DNA from: Bifiguratus adelaidae | Lineage: Eukaryota > Mucoromycota > Endogonomycetes > Endogonales | Direction of reading: 5' to 3' | Length of the DNA: 64,000 nt | Assembly (NCBI GenBank): GCA_002261195.1 | Contig: MVBO01000019.1 | Location: 62,001-126,000, forward strand | Shown: positions 56,918 through 64,000 of the stretch, piece after piece | Layout of the letters: each line of letters opens with the position of its first letter | How positions within the stretch are numbered: the first letter of the stretch is position 1 | The notes under the pieces: generated by a model | What the model was told of the DNA's origin: nothing | The model's database searches: none | What the model saw: the letters and a program-made list of their open reading frames with translations, nothing else | Position numbers and translations under genes: made by a program

Positions 56918-59419
56918 ATGTCGAACAGTTATAACACTGCAAAATATGCGAATCCAGCGGCTTTGACCACCGCGAATGGCATGGGGAAAGACAGCTTAGC
57001 TGGCGGCAACGATGATGTCAGTCAAAGTACATCATCTGCTTCTACTATTCCGGATTTTGTAAAGAAGCTTTATCGGTAAGTGGCTCGGCTCGCTGTTCAC
57101 TGCGGCGCAGAGGCATGTTTATCTTATGTGCTATTAGGATGCTTTCCGACGACACATATTCACATATCGTCTCGTGGGGCTCAAATGGATCGACTTTTGT
57201 TGTCAAGGAACCGAACGAATTCGCCAAACACATTCTACCAAAACATTTCAAACACTCAAACTTTGCCAGCTTTGTACGTCAACTCAACAAGTACGATTTT
57301 CACAAACTGAGGAACGGCGAGGAGGCAAATCGTATTTATGGCGAGCAGGTAAGTGAAGCAAAACTTTGGACATTTTGCTACGGCTATGTTCTCATCTCTA
57401 TTTTTCAATAGGCCTGGGAGTTTCATCATCCAAAATTTCAAAGCGACAAAAAGGATTTGCTTGAGGAAATCAAGGTAAGACATGGCCACGTTGTATTCAT
57501 GAACTATTGTAACCATATTTTGTCGCCTATAGCGTAAAACGAGTGTCAAACCGAACAAAGGAGCTGCAACTGCCGATCTTGGAGTTGCTGACACTGTTGT
57601 TGGTCAACCGCGATCAACGGCTCTTGTTTCAGGGACGAGTAATGCCATGGCAAACTCTGATGACGTCCGACAAATGACACACGAGCTGCAGACAAGAATG
57701 GATTCTCTGCAAGCGCTTTCAAGCAGTGTGACGCAATATCTACATAGCCTCTCTCGAAACTATCAGACGGTCGTTGAAGAAATGCTGAGTTTCCGGAAGA
57801 ACATGCAAGCGCAAGATAATCTAATGAAGGACCTTGTGCAGTATCTGGTGGATAACGAGAGCGGTATGTTTTCACTGCCAAGTAGATTTAGAAGGAAACT
57901 TATGCTAGCTTTATACAGCCCAACAAACGGGAAAGAGAGGCACGAAACGGTTACTCAGCGGTGAAAGTGTCGAGCTTGGTGGCCCTGATGCGGCTTTTGT
58001 CCCCTCGGAGCAAGCACGGAAACTTATTGAGTCTTATTCCGAAGTACAGAAAGCGAGTTTGGGTCAAATGAACGAGATTTCGAAGCGCGTACAACAACTT
58101 CAGCAATCTTTGAAGCCGGACTTCAATGGTGAAGGCGATAGCGAGTTCGACCCCGCCTTAAAGTTGGAGCAGTTTGCAGCGAGTTATGGTGAACCTTCAT
58201 CTACCTTTGCGTCAACCTCTGCCCCCAATCAAACGATGAAAACTTCTGCCGCGGCTTCTCAATCCATGCCCTTCGCCTCTGGAAGCTCGTCACAGCCAGG
58301 CACATCTGCCGCTTTCGATCCTACAAATCCGGCGTTCTTCAGTTTCGGGGCGGTCGATGCCAATGGTTCCAACCCGTATGGGCTGCCGCACGGTCAAGAT
58401 AATTTGACTGTCTTCACCGTTGGTCATCTGACGCCTAGGAAAGACCGGCCGGCGACATCTAACGGCCATCCGTCGCACGTTGTACCAGACTTCAATCTCA
58501 TTCCCGGCGCAAGCACCGAATCAGCACAAGATCCCTCTGTCGCTCCGGTTCAAGATTTATCCGCAGGTGGGAGCCGCAAAATGCGTGTACATCGCGGAAC
58601 ATTTATTCCAGGATGGAGTGTACCTCCCAAGGTCTTACTTGTGGAGGATGATGCAGTATGTCGAACCTTGAGCTCCAAGTTGCTACAAGTTTTTGGCTGT
58701 ACATTTGATGTAGCTGTGGATGGGGTAGACGCGCTGCAAAAGCTCAATCTGGAGAAATACGATATTGTCCTCATGGTAGGTTGCCTATAGCTTTGGGACA
58801 AACAAGGTGATTTTATGTTAATATGATCTTGCTACAGGACATTGTGATGCCGAACCTAGACGGCGTGACGGCAACATCTCGAATTCGCCAGTTTGACACT
58901 ATGACACCGATAATCTCCATGACCTCAAACACTACCGACAGTGACATCATGACATACTTCAATATTGGAATGAACGACATCTTACCGAAGCCATTCTCGC
59001 GACAATCTCTGTATGGCATGCTCGAGAAGTATTGCGCACATTTGAAGGAGATGCAACGCATGCAAGGTCTCGATCCAGGTGTCATTCATCGAAGCCTTGG
59101 AGAGCTCGGCATGCCACCTCCGCAAATGATGCCCTACAACCAATTGCCTGCTTCAGAGCATCAATCTGCCGATCACAGAAATGGAGATAGCCACTTTACG
59201 CATGACTTCAACCATAATTTGCATCCCACGACACACTTACGTGGCGACGAAGATCCCACGTCCAGCAATGGGTTCTATCAATTCCAAGATTACGCCCAAA
59301 TAATGAACGCCATGGCCAGCATTCAAGACCAAGCATTGAGTGGTAAAGGCGTCAATTGCAATGATGCAGAGGACAGCGGTCAGAAGATGAAGAGAGCGCG
59401 TCTAGAAGAGATCGAATAA
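56918..59419 (+). CDS. SKN7: Skn7/Prr1 HSF-type response regulator
   Basis: ATG 56918. After a Ser/Thr-rich start comes an HSF-type DNA-binding domain: IPDFVKKLYR joined to MLSDDTYSHIVSWGSNGSTF, HILPKHFKHSNFASFVRQLN and AWEFHHPKFQSDKKDLLEEI. A coiled coil and a Ser/Ala-rich linker follow. The receiver domain starts PPKVLLVEDDAVCRTL; the phosphoacceptor Asp is in DIVMPNLDGVTATS, the conserved Thr/Ser in IISMTSNTT and Lys in ILPKPFSRQSL. Skn7 takes phosphate from an Ypd1-type phosphotransfer protein and drives oxidative-stress and wall genes. Asp, acidic pocket and Lys are all intact. Confidence 0.96.
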
Positions 59420-59527
59420 TTTCTTGTATTGTGTGTGATATAATGCTTGTGCGCATACTAAATGTACGAATTTGGATAGTTTTTGGGCAATTGCCACTTT
59501 GTCCCACTTCTCGCACCTTCTAACATC

Positions 59528-60184
59528 ATGGGTCGCGAATTACCAGAGACCAACGCCACTTACCACCTCAATTTGGGTCATCAAGAAGTAGACCGAACCA
59601 TTGAGGAACTGGAAGCCATATGCAAGGAAACACCCGCAGAATGGATCGCCGTAGAACCTATTGCCGAACTTTTGACTCGCGAGTTAGGTTACGAAGACCG
59701 AGGAGAGTTTGAGGACGCTCTAGGCGGTACATTTCAGCAATTTCTCGAAGCACTTCCCATGTTTACTGTCAAGACAGACGAAAAAGACCGACTGGTGCTG
59801 CACTACATTCCTGAACCGGAGGAATCAGCTTGGAAGGCGCGAACGCTCAAACTTCATGTCACCTCCTCTGCCCAATTGTGGAAGGTATTGCTCAAATCAG
59901 CGCATGCCGATCTAGATATCCCGCACATGGGATTCGGTAAATACGCCGATGGAAAGCGCATCATCAACACCCTTTACAACATCATCTCCGAATCTGCCTT
60001 CAATTTGGATAGCTATGCCAAGGCTGACACGTCCATGTCGGAGGAGCACAAGGACAAGATACTGGATTGTGCCAAGCAATTGAATGCTTTGTTGGATGTC
60101 AATGAACCTTTTGATATCGTCGTGACCGATCCCAGCGGACAAAGTGAATACAGTGACATGACAGGGGTAGAGACTGAAGCGTAG
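59528..60184 (+). CDS. Uncharacterised protein with ZPR1-like C-terminal segment
   Basis: Intronless, 218 residues from the ATG at 59528. The N-terminal half has helical repeats ending EFEDALGGTFQQFLEALP followed by FTVKTDEKDRLVLHYIPEPE, reminiscent of a LOTUS/OST-HTH winged helix. The C-terminal end has EPFDIVVTDPSGQSEYSD, resembling the DDPSGNSY motif of ZPR1 domains, but the Cys4 zinc finger of ZPR1 is absent. I cannot assign a function. It lies 108 nt after SKN7 on the same strand and is convergent, by 44 nt, with the next gene. Confidence 0.7.
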   Translation: MGRELPETNATYHLNLGHQEVDRTIEELEAICKETPAEWIAVEPIAELLTRELGYEDRGEFEDALGGTFQQFLEALPMFTVKTDEKDRLVLHYIPEPEESAWKARTLKLHVTSSAQLWKVLLKSAHADLDIPHMGFGKYADGKRIINTLYNIISESAFNLDSYAKADTSMSEEHKDKILDCAKQLNALLDVNEPFDIVVTDPSGQSEYSDMTGVETEA

Positions 60185-60228
60185 AAGCATGTTTACATTA
60201 CATTGCGTAGCACAGGAGGAATATAGAA

Positions 60229-62370
60229 CTACCTGCCAGCCATGACATCCCCACCTAGCTTCCACCCACCACAGAGCCCATTCATCAATAGCTGGTTCTC
60301 GACCTCAACCACATCACTTCCCACGTGATTGGATGGACAATCGAGACTGCCGAGTCGTAAATGCTCGCTACGACCTTTGCCTAAGGCGTAAACATCCCAT
60401 ACAACGGCACCTACTTCCCGAACGAGCAAATCACGCGCAAAGCGATCATAGGCTTCCACTCGCAAGGTGCTCAATCGCCGCTTCCAATCCGACAAGTCGA
60501 CACGACAGCAAAAGTATTGAGGCGGACGATAAATGATTTGGGTGCCGTAGGGCATGTACCTTTGCTTGAGGTATCCCACTAATTTGCGCACGTTCTCTTG
60601 ATATTCCACGTACGGTAACCAGGCCGTGTCCCAGTTGCCGAGGGAGATGATGGCAATGGAAGGGGGAGCTCGGGTGAGGTACCAGCGTTTGCGGTATTGG
60701 GGACCGTTCCGTCGAGGCGCGGGCTTGGGCGGGACGCCGACCGATGTGGGCGTGATGTTGTGAAGTTGCAACCAGTCGTAGTCAACTTTTGCCTCCTTCT
60801 CGTATTGAACGAGTTCACTGGCGTTCGGGTACTCGAGAAAGTTTTCCTCCCAGGGGGGGCTGTTGAGGTTCGTCAGACCGTCCCACTTGTAGAACCAGAT
60901 TTCGGGTCGACTGTCATTGGGTCCCAAAGCAATGCGATTGGCGCGAAGAGCAGGATTGAAGAGTGTATAGTTCCAGTCGGGTTGAGTGTAATCTTCGCAA
61001 TGGCAGATTCGGAGATTCTCTTCATCACCAGCAATGGCAGGCAGATCTCGACACCATTCACCAGCCGTGACAATTTTTTTGATGGCCCGTCGGGAATTGG
61101 AGTCACCGAACCAATGGATGAGGGGATACCGCTCAGTAAGACACTTGGTAAAGTCAGCATAGGTATATTGCCGGAGACGGCACGCGTAAGGGGCCCAAAA
61201 GTTGCCCTCTGCATCGAGAGCTGCAGGTTCCTCCCCCGGTCCTCGGTCAGGGAACAACTCGATGTTGAGCCAGCGCCCGGGCGCATAGGATGTGTTGCAA
61301 AATGGCAAGTTGAAATGATTAAGATAGGTTGAATCGGTGAGTTTCTGATGGGCGGCGTGTATAGGCTTCTTGTACGCTTGTTTTAGAGGCTGGTCGTCAA
61401 GTAGGTGTACAGAGAAGGTGGTATCAAATGGAAGAGGTATGTCATAGGGCTCATAAGGTATAATGGGAGCTGCTTCAAAATTCCATCGGCCATCAATGTA
61501 TTCCAGAGTGACCGCGAGATCGAAGGTGCCGGTATCCATGATGCGCAATTCTGTCTCGTACACGTGGGTAGCGTGCCTTGCCACGGCTTCATGGGGGTAT
61601 TGTGGAGGCTGGACGACGTCCGACAGAGGTCTTCTGTCATGTGAGAGCTGCACTCGTGTCTCGTACGGTAATTGTGCAAAGCCTTCCGCCAGCTTCTGGT
61701 GACCGTCCCACTGGGTAGCGTTCATCGACAATTCGATGCCAGTCTCTCGCTGCGTCAAGTCCACCATAATGCTATCCCAATACGAGCCAGCAATGGGTAC
61801 ATACTCTTCGCGTTGAGGATCTTCCAATATCTCTGGATCCATGGTTGGCGGAATCACAATGCGCACACAGTAGGGTTGACCTGGTCGAAGTTTGATGTTT
61901 TGCGGTCGTGGCTTGAAGCCTCTACGAGGTGGAGACGAAGCGAATAATAGGTAGGGTCGATTGTCCTTGACTTCCAAATCATCCATATACCGCCTCGATC
62001 GACCCACATAATAGCCTTCGGCTAATACGCGTTCCCGGATCAGTCTTCGCACCAAATGTAGAGGCAAAGGGGTATTCTCACAGCTGTACTGATGAAAATT
62101 AAATTCCTCCTTTTCTGCTGGCTGTACACTGTCTCTCCACAGTGTCCACCCTGTACGAGCCGATGCCTTGGCCGGAAACAATCGCTCAGCCCACTCATCC
62201 TCCAGGTGAGCTAAAATTCGATGTGGTGAGTCTTGTCGTCGGAAAATGAAGATATAGATGAGGATGGCAAAAATGGAGAAGATCAAGAGGGACCGTCGAC
62301 GGAGACCATGACTGACGACCCAGTGGTGTACACGTTTGGCCAAGCTTGTAGGAGGACGACCTACCACCAT
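60229..62370 (-). CDS. Type II membrane protein, PC-esterase/TBL-like
   Basis: Intronless, 713 residues from ATG 62370. A short basic cytoplasmic tail precedes one signal-anchor (SLLIFSIFAILIYIFIF), so the bulk should be luminal. The central part has a GDS-type esterase motif, WFGDSNSRRAI, and the end has a second conserved block (GRSEHLRLG … NQLLMNGLCGG) where the partner Asp/His of PC-esterase/TBL/NXPE enzymes would lie. These families O-acetylate or de-acetylate polysaccharides in the Golgi. The second motif is not a perfect DxxH, so catalytic competence and substrate are open. Confidence 0.72.
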   Translation of the reverse strand: MVVGRPPTSLAKRVHHWVVSHGLRRRSLLIFSIFAILIYIFIFRRQDSPHRILAHLEDEWAERLFPAKASARTGWTLWRDSVQPAEKEEFNFHQYSCENTPLPLHLVRRLIRERVLAEGYYVGRSRRYMDDLEVKDNRPYLLFASSPPRRGFKPRPQNIKLRPGQPYCVRIVIPPTMDPEILEDPQREEYVPIAGSYWDSIMVDLTQRETGIELSMNATQWDGHQKLAEGFAQLPYETRVQLSHDRRPLSDVVQPPQYPHEAVARHATHVYETELRIMDTGTFDLAVTLEYIDGRWNFEAAPIIPYEPYDIPLPFDTTFSVHLLDDQPLKQAYKKPIHAAHQKLTDSTYLNHFNLPFCNTSYAPGRWLNIELFPDRGPGEEPAALDAEGNFWAPYACRLRQYTYADFTKCLTERYPLIHWFGDSNSRRAIKKIVTAGEWCRDLPAIAGDEENLRICHCEDYTQPDWNYTLFNPALRANRIALGPNDSRPEIWFYKWDGLTNLNSPPWEENFLEYPNASELVQYEKEAKVDYDWLQLHNITPTSVGVPPKPAPRRNGPQYRKRWYLTRAPPSIAIISLGNWDTAWLPYVEYQENVRKLVGYLKQRYMPYGTQIIYRPPQYFCCRVDLSDWKRRLSTLRVEAYDRFARDLLVREVGAVVWDVYALGKGRSEHLRLGSLDCPSNHVGSDVVEVENQLLMNGLCGGWKLGGDVMAGR

Positions 62371-62567
62371 CCTGATCAACCTTGTCGTGTGACCTCGCTA
62401 GTAATATCGTGTAGTATGGATGACCAATGACGACTTGTAACAACCAAAAGCAGACTATAGTAGTATCATGTCCAGAGTCAACCGACAGATGCAAGTGTGA
62501 GAAGCGAGAGCAAACTTTCAGGAGCAGGAAACCCATAATGGCGTGTGTAACAGGTCAATTTATTCAT

Positions 62568-64000
62568 TTACAGGAACTTTTTATGACTGCGCTCAACCCA
62601 AGTTTTGTAATAGAGATAGCCACCTCCCAACACGGCGCTTTGAGCGATGGAAAAATAAATGGTGTACTTGAAAAAGGACCATAGAGTACTCTTTGCGCCT
62701 TCGCGACTTTGTATGAAGGATTCGGCGAGCTTGGTTTGGGTTTGCACATGTTGGGTGGACACGCGTTGCTAACCATGTTCATCTCCATGCTGCAGGCTCT
62801 CATTCAGGGGTATGCTTACCTCTAAGCCATGAATGGTTCTCTGTAATCGGTCTATAGCTGCCAATATGTCGTGTTGCGAGGCTACCTGTTGCTGTTTACA
62901 GCCTTCGATGCCCTCTTGTAGGCGGGATAGTTCGAGATTGATATTAAAGCTGCTTGTACGGTAAGTGAGTTGGCGGATGGTGAGCGATCGCGGATCAACC
63001 TTACCCTTCGACTTTCTCGCCTTCTGCTCCCGCACGAGGAGTCCAAGTGCCAGGTGATGCGGCGTACTGCGCGGCATCTACTGGAGCTGGTGCTCCAATG
63101 GCCCGCAATTGGTTTTGCACAATTTCAAGCTGCTCCACAAGCCGGCTCTGGGCGTTCGCAAGAGCGATCTATTACATGGCATGATCAGTACGCATGAAGA
63201 AACCAAGGGTGACACGAGCACTTACAAAGGCAGCATGAGACGATTGTAGATTTGCTTGAGCATTGCGCTCCTCTGCTTGCGCTCTCGTGATCTCATCGCG
63301 AACCTTTTCGATCTTTTGCTTTTGTTCTTCATTCAAGCCCTGAAACTCTTCACCTTGCTTAATCTTTTGAGATTCTAGCGGTCTCATTTTCCGCGAGTAT
63401 TTGATGGGAGGATAGAGTTGATAGGTGTCAAAGGAGTAAATGTCATGATCGTCGGCTGGCTTGAGTGATAACGCCGAAACACCAAAATAGTAATTGGGTG
63501 GCAGAACGATTCCATCGCGTCTAAAGCAAGGAATGTATTGATTGCCTCCCGCAAATGCATCCAGATATACCGACAAGCTGTTGTTTTTATAAGACACCTT
63601 CATCCAGACCAGATCTTGCGTATTGCGGTAGTCGCGCGTACAGGAACCGAGCATGTTGGCATAGGGGTCCTTAATCTTTGCGTATTGCTGCGTTCCATCA
63701 TTCATGACCGCCAAGATGATGGGTTCGTTTCGCTAACGATGCCATGCCATGGTGAATTTGAAGGGTCAACGTGTGCCCCATCAACGCCTAAACTTACCAT
63801 TTGTGCGCTATTGGCCGAATCCAACCAGATCCCCAATCCATCCCATTGATCTTGGTTGCCATAAATGGGACCATCCTGTCCACGTTCCTTGGTGTACCAA
63901 AAGGCTAAACCCTTCCCACCGCTTGCCCCACCCCAAATCTTGAACGACATCTCGACTTCCCAGAATGGATAAGGATTGGGAAGGGTAGACCACACAGAAC
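62568..64000 (-). CDS. L-type lectin cargo receptor, ERGIC-53/Emp47-like (5' partial)
   Basis: The gene runs off the right edge, so the signal peptide and first lectin strands are missing. Visible lectin blocks: FWEVEMSFKIWGGASGGKGL, AFWYTKE, GLGIWLDSANSAQ and LDAFAGGNQYIPCFRRDGIV, ending NYYFGVSALSLKPADDHDIY. A coiled-coil stalk follows, then a single TM segment (YFSIAQSAVLGGGYLYY) and the tail SHKKFL, a dilysine KKxx ER-retrieval signal. These receptors export glycoproteins from ER to Golgi. The KKFL tail and stalk favour ERGIC-53/Emp46/47 over VIP36. Internal introns near 63.7, 63.2, 63.0 and 62.8 kb are short. Confidence 0.9.

Noticed and set aside
1-64000. tRNA genes, transposons, CRISPR arrays
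   Set aside because: No A/B-box cloverleaf, terminal repeats, transposase, or regularly spaced repeats were recognised on either strand.

Overview
The window is nuclear DNA from a fungus. The genes carry many short GT–AG introns (about 45–65 nt, often with a CTAAC/CTGAC-like branch site) and very short spacers, and the gene set is fungal: an APSES/ankyrin cell-cycle factor, SKN7, MRC1, RQC2, NSA1, COY1/CASP, SIT4/PP6. Vertebrate-like families that yeasts lack (PAXX-like, MATH-BTB, FATP-type acyl-CoA synthetase, L-2-hydroxyglutarate dehydrogenase, coactosin) point to an early-diverging lineage, most likely Mucoromycota; that placement is inference. I found no transposons, CRISPR arrays, rRNA or convincing tRNA genes.

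Layout. 0.2–7.5 kb (+): KH RNA-binding protein, APSES/ankyrin factor, mitochondrial release factor 1, four-LIM protein. 7.6–11.2 kb (−): FATP/FAT1 acyl-CoA synthetase and a metallo-beta-lactamase-fold protein. 11.3–23.4 kb (+): RQC2/NEMF, MATH-BTB protein, TTF1/REB1-like Myb protein, a coiled-coil protein, MRC1/claspin. 23.5–24.2 kb (−): G-patch protein; 24.3–25.6 kb (+): L2HGDH. 25.6–44.6 kb (−) is a run of nine co-directional genes: CDC34, COQ7, SCP2, POL2, VAMP7-type SNARE, a 99-aa unknown, COG1, TRMT2A, PAXX-like. 45–45.6 kb (+): VMA7. 45.8–47.9 kb (−): FUN14 and SET/MYND proteins. 48.2–49.6 kb (+): PP6/SIT4. 49.9–51.7 kb (−): UBC9, coactosin. 51.9–53.3 kb (+): NSA1/WDR74. 53.4–56.2 kb (−): CASP. 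56.9–60.2 kb (+): SKN7 and a protein with a ZPR1-like tail. 60.2–64 kb (−): a PC-esterase-like membrane protein and an L-type cargo lectin cut by the window edge.

Themes. Replication and genome stability are well represented (MRC1, POL2, CDC34, PAXX-like, APSES factor), and MCB-like ACGCGT/ACGCGC sites precede POL2 and MRC1. Golgi traffic is another theme (COG1, VAMP7, CASP, lectin).

The most interesting item is an apparent PAXX (Ku-binding, non-homologous end joining) homologue. Its ATG overlaps the stop codon of the upstream tRNA methyltransferase gene as ATGA on the same strand, and several neighbouring co-directional genes are only 14–48 nt apart. This raises the possibility of polycistronic messages. 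The window also holds four microexons of 9–14 nt and three probable GC–AG introns.
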